In this document: in pieces, positions 25,068 to 34,149 of the stretch
Layout of the letters: every line of letters begins with the position of its first letter
Position numbering within the stretch: position 1 is the first letter of the stretch
Assembly: GCA_016284045.1 (NCBI GenBank)
Contig: JAEEOB010000213.1
Span: 1 to 42,565 of the forward strand
Direction: 5' to 3'
From: Bacteroidaceae bacterium
GTDB lineage: Bacteria > Bacteroidota > Bacteroidia > Bacteroidales > Bacteroidaceae
Length of the DNA stretch: 42,565 nt
Notes under the pieces: model-generated
Database searches by the model: none
The model's input: the letters and a program-made list of their open reading frames with translations, nothing else
Told to the model about the DNA's origin: nothing
Program-made: the position numbers and the translations under genes

Positions 25068-26846
25068 ATGAAGAAATATATATTGTCTATCTTGTCAGGT
25101 ATCCTGTTAGTTTCATGTGTGGATACCAATATCACGCCCTACGGTCAGACAACCGAGGAGGACTACTGGCAGACAAAGTCACAGGTTGCCCAAGTCGTCA
25201 CCGAGGCATACAAGGCGATGGCTTCGGTGGACGTTGTGAACCGGCTCATCGTTTGGGGGAGTTTCCGTAGCGACGAGCTCCTGCTCACAAGCGAGGTACC
25301 CGCTACTAACGGCAACCGCCAGGCGCTTTCGGAAATCAAGACTGCGAACATAGAGACAACGAACACGTTCAGCAACTGGGGAGCATTCTACTCCGTCATC
25401 AATTACTGCAACCTTGTCATCGACATGTCAACACAGACTATCGACCGCGACCCGGCATACACCACCAGCGACAACAAGCTTGACATCGCACAGATGAAAG
25501 CACTCAGGGCACTCTGCTATTTCTATCTCGTCCGCACCTTCCGCGACGTGCCATACATCACACAAAGCTATAACAAGAGCAGCCAGGAGATGGCCATTCC
25601 TCAAACACCACCTGCACAGGTGCTCGAGGCTATCATCAAAGACCTGGAAGAGGCAGCCGTGGATATCTACGACGCTCAGAACTTCGCTCTTAACAACTGG
25701 CGCAGCCGCGGATATCTCAACCGCGATGCCGTCTATGCACTGCTTGCCGACATTCATCTATGGAGGGCTTCTGTCACCTTGGGCAGCAATCCCACACAGG
25801 CTTACAACGATTATGCCAAAGTTGTGGAATACGCCGACAAGGTGATTGACTCCAAGAACGAATACCACAAGACAACCATTCGTCCGGGCCAGACCGTGGA
25901 TGAGGAGAACCTCTATCCCGCCCTCTCCCCGATAGAAGACTGGTTCCAGGATCTGTTCGTAAGCCAGAATGCGGAAGAGAGCATCTTCGAGCTGGAGTTC
26001 AGCGCAAACAACACCGCACTCATCAACTCCTACTACAGCTACGCAGGCCTCAACTATTCTTACGGTCTGATGCAAGCGCCCAGCATCTTCGGAAGTGTCG
26101 GGTCAAGCAATGACCAGTATGTGTTCATCCAGTCGTACGACACACGGCGCAAGTCGATTTATTACAACTCATCCAGTTCCGACGAGACATACAACGTGGC
26201 GAAGATGATATCAGAGACCGTGACTTCCGAAGGCGATCCTTCAAGCTACAACAAGCTGAGGGAAGGCGGTCTGTCGAGCTTCCTTCACAACTGGATTGTG
26301 TATCGCATGACCGACGTGATGCTCATGAAGGCTGAGGCACTCACAGAAATCGCTGACCATGAGGCAAGCGAGGAGAAGCTACAGGAGGCGTTTAGCATCG
26401 TCAAGGCAGTGAACGACAGGGCACTCTATCAAGGAAACGGAGTAAAACCGCTTGATTTTGCCAACTACAACACGATTGAAGGAATGGAGAGCCTCGTCAT
26501 GGCCGAACGGCTACGTGAGCTTTGCTTCGAAGGCAAACGCTGGTTCGACCTCCTCCGGATGAACTACCGCAACAACGGCAAACAAGGTGTGAACACCAAC
26601 TACAATGCCATACTCGCCGACCAGGAAGTTCAGATTGAGAACAACGCCAACATGCTCAACATGATGGCACGCACGGCCGAGGCATCAAACGCCCTCATCT
26701 CAAAGATGAAGACAGAGCCGTATCTCTATATGCCGATAGCCGACAGCGAGATGAAACTCAACAACGCGCTCAGACAGAATCCGGCATACAGCTCTTCCAA
26801 CCAGTTTGAGCGTAACGGAAACGAAAACACAGAAGCTAACAACTAA
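25068..26846 (+). CDS. SusD/RagB-type glycan-binding lipoprotein (first pair)
   Basis: Outer-surface lipoprotein forming the hinged lid of the SusC transporter. Lipobox LLVSC (Cys17), then VDTNITPYGQTTEEDYWQT, the usual SusD opening. The TPR-type helical body shows AQMKALRALCYFYLVRTFRDVPYIT (about 140-165), the most conserved SusD stretch, and the C-terminal ERLRELCFEGKRWFDLLRM (about 484-502), diagnostic for the family. It ends with LYMPIADSEMKLNNALRQNPAY. 592 residues, normal length. Twelve bases separate it from the next fasciclin gene. Ligand specificity cannot be read from sequence; the locus points to rhamnogalacturonan-derived oligomers. Confidence 0.95.
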   Translation: MKKYILSILSGILLVSCVDTNITPYGQTTEEDYWQTKSQVAQVVTEAYKAMASVDVVNRLIVWGSFRSDELLLTSEVPATNGNRQALSEIKTANIETTNTFSNWGAFYSVINYCNLVIDMSTQTIDRDPAYTTSDNKLDIAQMKALRALCYFYLVRTFRDVPYITQSYNKSSQEMAIPQTPPAQVLEAIIKDLEEAAVDIYDAQNFALNNWRSRGYLNRDAVYALLADIHLWRASVTLGSNPTQAYNDYAKVVEYADKVIDSKNEYHKTTIRPGQTVDEENLYPALSPIEDWFQDLFVSQNAEESIFELEFSANNTALINSYYSYAGLNYSYGLMQAPSIFGSVGSSNDQYVFIQSYDTRRKSIYYNSSSSDETYNVAKMISETVTSEGDPSSYNKLREGGLSSFLHNWIVYRMTDVMLMKAEALTEIADHEASEEKLQEAFSIVKAVNDRALYQGNGVKPLDFANYNTIEGMESLVMAERLRELCFEGKRWFDLLRMNYRNNGKQGVNTNYNAILADQEVQIENNANMLNMMARTAEASNALISKMKTEPYLYMPIADSEMKLNNALRQNPAYSSSNQFERNGNENTEANN

Positions 26847-26858
26847 CATCAAACAACC

Positions 26859-28979
26859 ATGAATATGAAAAAGTTTAATGTGATATATAAACTAAAAGCT
26901 TGGATACTCTGCTTGTTGGCTGTGGGAGTGCTGGCGTCATGCGAAAACGAGCCCGACGGCGACGACCTCTACACTGCCACAGGAAAAACCATCAACGACT
27001 ATATCGTGGAGGATGCAGACCTCACATCCTTTGAGTATATCCTCCAGCGTATAGGTCTTGACAAAAGCCTCAGCGCATGGGGCACCTATACCTGCTTCGC
27101 ACCGACCAACGACGGAGTGACAGCCTATATCGACTCGCTCTGGAACGACGACGAGTGCCGCACACCCCACAACGGACTGACAGCCAACTCACTTGAGGGA
27201 CTTACTGACAGTCTCTGCACCGATATTGCCAAATACCACCTGCTCAACGGGGAATACAGCGTCGTGGACCTCGCCGAGTCGTCAGGCAGTTTGAACACCC
27301 TGCTTGGGTATATGGTATCCACCGAGGTGAAGGACGGGTACACGATGATGAACAAGTCGAGAATCATCAGCGCTGACAATGAGGCTGTGAACGGCATCTT
27401 CCATAAAGTGGATGACGTCATCGCACGCTCTTCACGTCTTATCGGCGATGAGATGGACCATGTGGAAGGCTACTCCATCTTCAACGAGGCTCTCAAACTC
27501 ACCGGACTCGACAAGCTGATGGTGATGGCGAAGAAAAACGAGACCTACACCATCAACGACAACTGGGACGTGAGCACCAGCGACGGAACGAAGACCGATG
27601 CACTTTACTGGCCAGAAGAGTGCAGGCTGGGATACACCATCCTGGCAGAGAGCGACCAGGTGCTTGCCAACCATGGAATTCATAACATCAACGAACTGAT
27701 TGCATACGCTAACGAACAGTATAAAGACTGCGCAGAATGGTATGACTACGTGAACGAGAAGGGAATCAAGGTCAGCACAGGCGACGACTACACCAACCAG
27801 TGGAACTGTCTCAACATGTTCGTGCGTTACCACTGCCTGGAAATCAGCATGGCGAAAGACCAGTTTGTGTTTGAGTCTGGATCAAATGTGTATTGGAACT
27901 ACAACAACACGATTTGCGGTGGAGAGCCATACGACTACTATGAAACCATGCTGCCACACACACTTATCAAAGTGTGGGAACCACAGGCATACGCTTGCGG
28001 TACCAGTACCAACGGTATGAGCAAACGCCTATATATCAACCGCTACCGTCCGAACAACACGCTCACCGACGAGGTAGGAACCTTAGGTTCGGCTGCCATG
28101 CACGGAACGATACGCGAGAATATCCGCATCGACACCAGCGTCAACCGCCAGGCACATAACGGCTACATCCACGGCATCACCGACATGCTCGTGTATGACT
28201 GGAGCGTGAAGAACGAGGTGCTGCATGAACGTATGCGCTTCGATGCTACCACCTTCCTGCACGAGTTCATCAACAACGGATTCAGATACAAGTCGATGCA
28301 GGACATCAGCGCCATGAACGGAGGCGGCTCGGGAGCACGTATCGCATTCCCCCTCAACTTCTTCGACAACGTTCACTGCTATAACGACCAAAACAAACTG
28401 CGCTACAACGTGAAAGGCGCCTACCGCTCTTTCCAGGCTGACGCATTCCAGGGATGGGGCAACTACGACCTCGCCATCAAGATGCCTCCAGTGCCCACAG
28501 GAAACTACGAGATGCGTATGTTCTACTCACCGATGCAGCACGGAGGATTCATGCAGTTCTATCTTGGAACGAGCAGCGACATCTCCTCGATGCAGCCACT
28601 CGGCATTCCGCTCGATGTGAGAATTGGCGCCAGTGACGAGCGCATCGGCTGGACCGACACGAGCGAGGAGGACGACCGCGGAATCGAGACCGACCGCGCT
28701 CTCCGCAACAAAGGCTATATGCGCGGACCGTTCTCCTACAGAGGCCACGGCGACTCCTACGTTGAGGCTATCAGCGGAAACGGGAACTGCCGCACAGACG
28801 GCACGGTTGTGCTACGAAAAATCCTCACCACCCAGCAGTTCCGTCAGAGCGAGGAATACTGGCTCCGTATCAAGAACATGCTCAGCAACGGCGACGCGCT
28901 CAAATGGCAGCTCGACTTCGTGGAGTTCGTCCCGGTGGATATCGTGAACAATGACCAGTATCAGGAAGACTGGATGTAA
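26859..28979 (+). CDS. Fasciclin lipoprotein with C-terminal jelly-roll-like domain (706 aa)
   Basis: Signal anchor with lipobox VLASC (Cys28) then ENEPDGDDLY, again acidic. FAS1 unit 1 at about 45-190 (TYTCFAPTNDGVTAYID, IAKYHLLNGEYSV, GIFHKVDDVI). A second, degenerate FAS1-like unit at about 200-450 has CLNMFVRYHCLEI and AHNGYIHGITDMLVYD. Residues about 480-700 are beta-rich (YDLAIKMPPVPTGNYEMRMF, MQFYLGTSS, LDFVEFVPVDIV), like a galactose-binding or jelly-roll carbohydrate-binding domain. A binding role at the surface fits the operon position between the two Sus pairs. Start could also be the ATG six bases downstream (MKKFNV); both give the same lipoprotein. No catalytic motif is recognised. 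Confidence 0.85.
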   Translation: MNMKKFNVIYKLKAWILCLLAVGVLASCENEPDGDDLYTATGKTINDYIVEDADLTSFEYILQRIGLDKSLSAWGTYTCFAPTNDGVTAYIDSLWNDDECRTPHNGLTANSLEGLTDSLCTDIAKYHLLNGEYSVVDLAESSGSLNTLLGYMVSTEVKDGYTMMNKSRIISADNEAVNGIFHKVDDVIARSSRLIGDEMDHVEGYSIFNEALKLTGLDKLMVMAKKNETYTINDNWDVSTSDGTKTDALYWPEECRLGYTILAESDQVLANHGIHNINELIAYANEQYKDCAEWYDYVNEKGIKVSTGDDYTNQWNCLNMFVRYHCLEISMAKDQFVFESGSNVYWNYNNTICGGEPYDYYETMLPHTLIKVWEPQAYACGTSTNGMSKRLYINRYRPNNTLTDEVGTLGSAAMHGTIRENIRIDTSVNRQAHNGYIHGITDMLVYDWSVKNEVLHERMRFDATTFLHEFINNGFRYKSMQDISAMNGGGSGARIAFPLNFFDNVHCYNDQNKLRYNVKGAYRSFQADAFQGWGNYDLAIKMPPVPTGNYEMRMFYSPMQHGGFMQFYLGTSSDISSMQPLGIPLDVRIGASDERIGWTDTSEEDDRGIETDRALRNKGYMRGPFSYRGHGDSYVEAISGNGNCRTDGTVVLRKILTTQQFRQSEEYWLRIKNMLSNGDALKWQLDFVEFVPVDIVNNDQYQEDWM

Positions 28980-28999
28980 TCTTCAAAAACAATATACTT

Positions 29000-30808
29000 A
29001 TGAAAAAGAATCAATATATAAGGCTTTTACTGATTGCACCGTTTATCGCATTGGCGGCAGCATGCTCCGACTACGACGACTGGAACACGGTGCAGACAGA
29101 TCCCAATCCGTCGGCAGAGCAGACACTCTGGGAAAACATCACCAGCCAGTCGCAGCTGTCAGACTTCACGAAAGTGCTTCGTAAAGCCGGACTCGAACAA
29201 ACCCTGTCGGCAAACCGCTACTACACTGTCTGGGCACCCCTCGACGGATCGTTTGATGTCGATTCCGTGCTCAACTGCAGCGACAACGCCATACTCCAGC
29301 AGTTCATCAACAACCACATTGCCGAGTATAACCATCTGGCAAAAGGAAACTTGTATGAGAAAGTGAGGACACTCAACAAGAAGTCATACGAATTCATGAT
29401 GAACAACGGAAAATACACCTACAACAGCCAGGAACTGGTCAGCAACCTCTACAACCTGCCTAACAGCAACGGTACGCTCCACATCATCAATGGAGAGTCG
29501 GAGTTCCTGCCGAACGGACTGGAGGCGCTCAGCATGTTGACAGATGTCGAGACCATTGCCGACTACATCCTGCTGTTCAACGACACGGTGCTCGACACAC
29601 GTAACTCAGTGCCGGGACCAGTGGTAAATGGTAAGCAGACCTACCTCGACTCTGTGTTCACCACCTCCAACACGCTCACCACAAGGCTGCGTGCCAGAAT
29701 CGAGTCGGAAGACAGCACCTACTCCATCCTGCTGCCCACCAACGACGCCTACACAAAACAGTACAACACCATCCGTCCGTTCTACAGGATGCTCGACGGA
29801 CTGAAATGCGAGGTCTATGACGAAGCAAGCAACAACTTCGTCTCACAGACCATCACAGCGTCAACCGTAGGTATGGACATGTCGTTCCTTGCCGACTCAC
29901 TCGCCAAGCGTCAGATTGTGGATAACCTCTTCTACAGCAACAACAACAAATACAACATGCATTTGGTGAAGCCAGAGGCTGAGAACTTCAACGACACCAT
30001 CGTGTGTACGGTTAGAAACTACTTCTCCAACGGTGACGAGATTTTCAATCCCGACTATATCCGCTACACAGAGAAACTGTCGAACGGATACGCCTTCGTA
30101 GTGGACACGCTTGCCTTCAAACCATGGGAGACTTACAACCAGCCCGCAGGCGCAAATGGCACCAGACCCTGCCGTCTGGCAGCGCAGCAGTCATACAACA
30201 ATGTCTATATGAACGAGGATGAGTACGACCATAACCTGGTCAACTTAGAGCCAGGACAAAGCCTGTCGTTCGGATGGACTGTCGCCACCTCTCAGGGAAA
30301 ACCAGAGGCAGACTATTATATTCAGGGGCTGGTGGCAACCACCTACAACATCTATGTGGTCATTCCGCCAGCTGACGTTGATTTGAGGGACACCATCACG
30401 AAAGTGAAGCCAAACCTCATCAACTTCACCTATAACGGCTACTACACCGATGAAAAAGGAAGGGCACAGTATGGAAATATCGCTTTCAAAAACGAACGAC
30501 ACGACGGAGAAGCAGTCGTAAAGGGCGGAACTGCAAAGCTCCAGGATATCGACTTCGTAAATGACACGTCGAAAGTTGACACGATGTATCTCGGACAAAT
30601 CACTATCCCATACTGCTACAACGGTCTGGGCGTTTATCCGAACATCAAAATCACCAACTCCGGGCGAATCAACGCACTGCGTCCCGCCATTCTCGAGAAC
30701 TACACCCGTGATATCCGCATCTGCTCCATCCTCTTCCGTCCGCTCGACTACGAGGCATACCTTCAGGAGCAGAACAATGTGAAAAAAAGGAAGACAACTA
30801 AAAAATAG
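29000..30808 (+). CDS. Fasciclin lipoprotein with beta-rich C-terminal domain (602 aa)
   Basis: Lipobox LAAAC (Cys22), followed by SDYDDWN. FAS1 unit 1 at about 40-175 (YTVWAPLDGSFDVDSVL, FINNHIAEYNHLAKG, GTLHIINGESEFLP); a second at about 180-370 (YSILLPTNDAYTKQY, SNGYAFVVDTLAFKP). The rest (about 385-595) is beta-rich, with LEPGQSLSFGWTVAT and DYYIQGLVATTYNIYVVIP, and may be another binding domain of the same general plan as in the preceding 706-residue protein, although the two are only weakly similar by eye. It ends in a basic KKRKTTKK tail. It begins 20 bases after its neighbour and is followed by the second susC after 9 bases, so it is firmly within the operon. Confidence 0.83.
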   Translation: MKKNQYIRLLLIAPFIALAAACSDYDDWNTVQTDPNPSAEQTLWENITSQSQLSDFTKVLRKAGLEQTLSANRYYTVWAPLDGSFDVDSVLNCSDNAILQQFINNHIAEYNHLAKGNLYEKVRTLNKKSYEFMMNNGKYTYNSQELVSNLYNLPNSNGTLHIINGESEFLPNGLEALSMLTDVETIADYILLFNDTVLDTRNSVPGPVVNGKQTYLDSVFTTSNTLTTRLRARIESEDSTYSILLPTNDAYTKQYNTIRPFYRMLDGLKCEVYDEASNNFVSQTITASTVGMDMSFLADSLAKRQIVDNLFYSNNNKYNMHLVKPEAENFNDTIVCTVRNYFSNGDEIFNPDYIRYTEKLSNGYAFVVDTLAFKPWETYNQPAGANGTRPCRLAAQQSYNNVYMNEDEYDHNLVNLEPGQSLSFGWTVATSQGKPEADYYIQGLVATTYNIYVVIPPADVDLRDTITKVKPNLINFTYNGYYTDEKGRAQYGNIAFKNERHDGEAVVKGGTAKLQDIDFVNDTSKVDTMYLGQITIPYCYNGLGVYPNIKITNSGRINALRPAILENYTRDIRICSILFRPLDYEAYLQEQNNVKKRKTTKK

Positions 30809-30817
30809 GATGACACT

Positions 30818-33800
30818 ATGGCAAATACAGTAAATTATATTAAACGAAAGGCAACGGCAATCGTATGCGCGGCTGTCGTGCTGCTGATACCATGCCAATT
30901 GCGGGCACAGGATGAAGCTGAGCAGAAATCACCGGCAAAGCCCGTGAAAACGGTCAAGACCTACCCGACTAACGAAGTCTTCGGAATGGTGCTCGATGAG
31001 GGGACCAACGCCCCGATTCCAGGCGTGAAAGTTCAGGCACTCGGAAATCCCAGATATGCCGCAATGACTGATGAGGAAGGACGGTTCACAATCAAAGTGC
31101 CGGAATTCGTCAATGCTTTGTATGTCTTCTCACCCGAATATCTCAGTCAGCAGGTGGCAATCGACCCGACCGACACAGAGACACCAATCAGAATCAAGCT
31201 GCTGAGCGACAAGTTCTATCCGATGTATGACAACAGTACGACTTACACCGCAGTGAAGAAAGTGGCCACCGAGGGTCATTACCCAACCCCCGACGGCAAC
31301 ATCAGCCAGCAGCTGCAGGGCGACTTGAGAAGCATCACACGCTCAGGCATGATTGAGAACGGCGCATCCATGTTCATACGTGGTATCAACTCGATAAATG
31401 CCACAGTTCAGCCGCTCGTACTTATCGACGGCATCGAGCAGGACATGATGCTCGACCGTACAGCACTCCATGAGGGACAGTTCATGAACCAGCTCGCCAA
31501 CCTCTCACCCAACGACATCGAGAGCATTGAGGTGGTGAAGAACGCCACAGCTCTTTATGGATCACGAGGCGCCAACGGTGTTATTCTCATCAAGACCAAA
31601 CGCGGACACTCCATGGCCACGCGCATCGATGCCGACATCTACGCAGGTGTGCAGTTCGTCCCCACCCTTCCCAAAATGATGAATGCCACACAATACCGCA
31701 CATACGCCACTGAGATGATTGGAACCATCGACGCCGTGAAGGACTACAACCGCTCATTGTCGATGAACTTCCTTAACGACGACCCCACCAGTTATTACTA
31801 TAACACCTACCATAACAACACCGACTGGACAGACTACATCTACCGCAAGGCGATGACACAGAACTACAGTGTGAATGTTCAGGGAGGCGACGACGTGGGA
31901 ATGTACAATCTCTCGGTGGGCTACATGACGGCAAAGAACACCATCAAGGAAAACAACTTCGACCGCTTCAACATCCGGTTCAACACCGATATTGAGATCA
32001 TTCCTATACTCAAGACCGTGTTCAACATGTCGATTTCACGTGTCAACAGCAAGGTGCTCGACACCGCCATCCCGATGAACCTTGGACAGGGAACCATCAC
32101 CTCACCGAATTTCCTGTCACTCATCAAGTCGCCGATTGTAGCTCCTTACAGCTACAATCCACAAACAGGAAAGCTGTCGAACGTGCTCAGTTCCTACGAT
32201 GACATTTTCAGCCAATTGAACAACGTTCAAAGCGGATTAGGAACCGCACAGGCACTTGCCAACCCCGTCTCCATCCTGAAGAATGGTGAGGGTGAGCACA
32301 AAAACAAGAACGAGAACACAAACTTCAACATCACGCTCGCCCCGACACTTGAAATCAACAAACACCTGTTCCTCACTGAGCACCTGTCGTACTCTCTGGT
32401 CCGCAATAACCAGAAATACTACCGTCCTTACTTCGGTGTGCCCCCGTTCGTTATCAACGAGCTTGGAACGGTCTATGCCAAAGTGGGCTCTTACCAGGCA
32501 ACCGAGAACAACTTCGTGACCGACACCCGGCTGAAATGGGGAAACGTCTATGGCGCACACACCATCGACGTGTTCGGAGGATTCCGCTACAACCGTTTCA
32601 AATACGACGGTACGGAACTCATCTCACAGTACCGCAATCAGACCGACGACAAAGGTCCGTCGCTCAATTCCAACGACACACAGGCATTCTCAGAGAACCG
32701 CGGTGCTGCTGACGTGTGGAAGCAGATTCAGTGGTACGGCAACGCCGACTATAACTATCAGAACAAATACTTCCTCACACTCTCACTCCTTGCAGAGACC
32801 AACAGCCGTTTCGGTGACAATGCAGGCTCGAAAATCGCAGGTGTAAGCTGGGCATTCTTCCCAAGTGTGCAGGCAGGATGGGTAATCACCAATGAGCGTT
32901 GGTTCAAGCGTAACAAGGCCATCAACTATCTGCGCATCAATGCCGGCTACGACACGAGCGGAAACGACGGCATCTCCAACTATGCCGCTCGCACATCCTA
33001 CAGTTCTGTCCGCTACCATTATCAGACCACAGGCTCTCAGCTCACCAATATTGGTAATGACGAAATCAAATGGGAGCTCACCAAGAAATTCAACGCAGGC
33101 CTGGAAGCCAATTTCATCAACAACCGAATTTCTTTCACTTTCAATTATTTCCTTCATAAGACCAGCGACCTGCTCACCCTCAAGACATTCGACAATCCAA
33201 TCGGAGGCATCAACCTCTACTGGACCAATGGAGGAGCACTTAAGAACGAAGGTTTCGAGACATCTCTCTCATTCAAGCCTGTGGTGTCGAAAGACTGGAA
33301 TATCGAGATGGGCGCAACACTCGGACACTACAAGAACAAGGTGACTTCCCTGCCCGACGGAGACTACACAACATCCGTATATGGAGACAACAACATCCTC
33401 ACAGCGGTTGGCAAGCCTGTAGGTATGTTCTACGGCTATCAGACCGACGGCGTGTTCACCACCTCTGCTGATGCTGAGCAGGCCGGATTATATGTGAAGA
33501 ACTCAGCCGGGCAGAAAAACTACTTCGAGGGTGGCGACATCCGCTTCATCGACCAGAACGGAGACCATGAAATCAACGGTCAGGACAAGGTGGTGATAGG
33601 AGACCCCAACCCCGACATCTTCGGACACATTTTCGCCAACGTGAACTACAAACGGCTCACACTCAGCCTGAACTTCAACTATAGCTTGGGGAACGACATC
33701 TACAACTATCAGCGTTCGCTCATCAATGCCGGCAGCAACTTCTACAACCAGCAAGTGGCAGAGACGACCCACTGGCGTTACGAGGGACAACAGACCGACA

Positions 33801-34102
33801 TCCCACGCCTGAACTACGGCGACCCCATGGGTAATAACCGCTTCAGCGACCGATGGATTGAGGACGGCAGCTACCTGCGTCTGAAGAATCTGAGCCTGTC
33901 GTACAAAGTACCGGTTCCGAACACAACCTGGCTCCAGGGACTCACCATCTGGGCAGAGGCACAGAATCTCTTCATCCTTTCGAAGTACAAGGGCGGTGAC
34001 CCTGAGTTCAGCGCAGCCAACGGCGTGTTCTTCCAAGGCATCGACGCAGGCAACATCTCCTTGGGCAAGACATTACTGTTCGGGGTACGAGTGAATCTTT
34101 AA
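30818..34102 (+). CDS. SusC/RagA-type TonB-dependent outer-membrane transporter (second pair)
   Basis: 1094 residues. Signal peptide (IVCAAVVLLIPCQLRAQ), a short Lys/Pro-rich spacer, carboxypeptidase-D-like domain (about 55-130, VFGMVLDEGTNAPIPGVKV), plug with QQLQGDLRSITRSG (from about 163) and the classic ATALYGSRGANGVILIKTK (about 242-260), then the barrel ending LGKTLLFGVRVNL. By eye it is clearly diverged from the first SusC of the operon, most of all in the plug and signature, so this is not a recent duplicate and the two may take different oligomers. Starts 9 bases after the fasciclin gene; its susD partner follows after 47 bases. Confidence 0.95.
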   Translation: MANTVNYIKRKATAIVCAAVVLLIPCQLRAQDEAEQKSPAKPVKTVKTYPTNEVFGMVLDEGTNAPIPGVKVQALGNPRYAAMTDEEGRFTIKVPEFVNALYVFSPEYLSQQVAIDPTDTETPIRIKLLSDKFYPMYDNSTTYTAVKKVATEGHYPTPDGNISQQLQGDLRSITRSGMIENGASMFIRGINSINATVQPLVLIDGIEQDMMLDRTALHEGQFMNQLANLSPNDIESIEVVKNATALYGSRGANGVILIKTKRGHSMATRIDADIYAGVQFVPTLPKMMNATQYRTYATEMIGTIDAVKDYNRSLSMNFLNDDPTSYYYNTYHNNTDWTDYIYRKAMTQNYSVNVQGGDDVGMYNLSVGYMTAKNTIKENNFDRFNIRFNTDIEIIPILKTVFNMSISRVNSKVLDTAIPMNLGQGTITSPNFLSLIKSPIVAPYSYNPQTGKLSNVLSSYDDIFSQLNNVQSGLGTAQALANPVSILKNGEGEHKNKNENTNFNITLAPTLEINKHLFLTEHLSYSLVRNNQKYYRPYFGVPPFVINELGTVYAKVGSYQATENNFVTDTRLKWGNVYGAHTIDVFGGFRYNRFKYDGTELISQYRNQTDDKGPSLNSNDTQAFSENRGAADVWKQIQWYGNADYNYQNKYFLTLSLLAETNSRFGDNAGSKIAGVSWAFFPSVQAGWVITNERWFKRNKAINYLRINAGYDTSGNDGISNYAARTSYSSVRYHYQTTGSQLTNIGNDEIKWELTKKFNAGLEANFINNRISFTFNYFLHKTSDLLTLKTFDNPIGGINLYWTNGGALKNEGFETSLSFKPVVSKDWNIEMGATLGHYKNKVTSLPDGDYTTSVYGDNNILTAVGKPVGMFYGYQTDGVFTTSADAEQAGLYVKNSAGQKNYFEGGDIRFIDQNGDHEINGQDKVVIGDPNPDIFGHIFANVNYKRLTLSLNFNYSLGNDIYNYQRSLINAGSNFYNQQVAETTHWRYEGQQTDIPRLNYGDPMGNNRFSDRWIEDGSYLRLKNLSLSYKVPVPNTTWLQGLTIWAEAQNLFILSKYKGGDPEFSAANGVFFQGIDAGNISLGKTLLFGVRVNL

Positions 34103-34149
34103 TCATCCGGAAATAATCAGAATAATAAACACTAAAAAACTCAAGCATA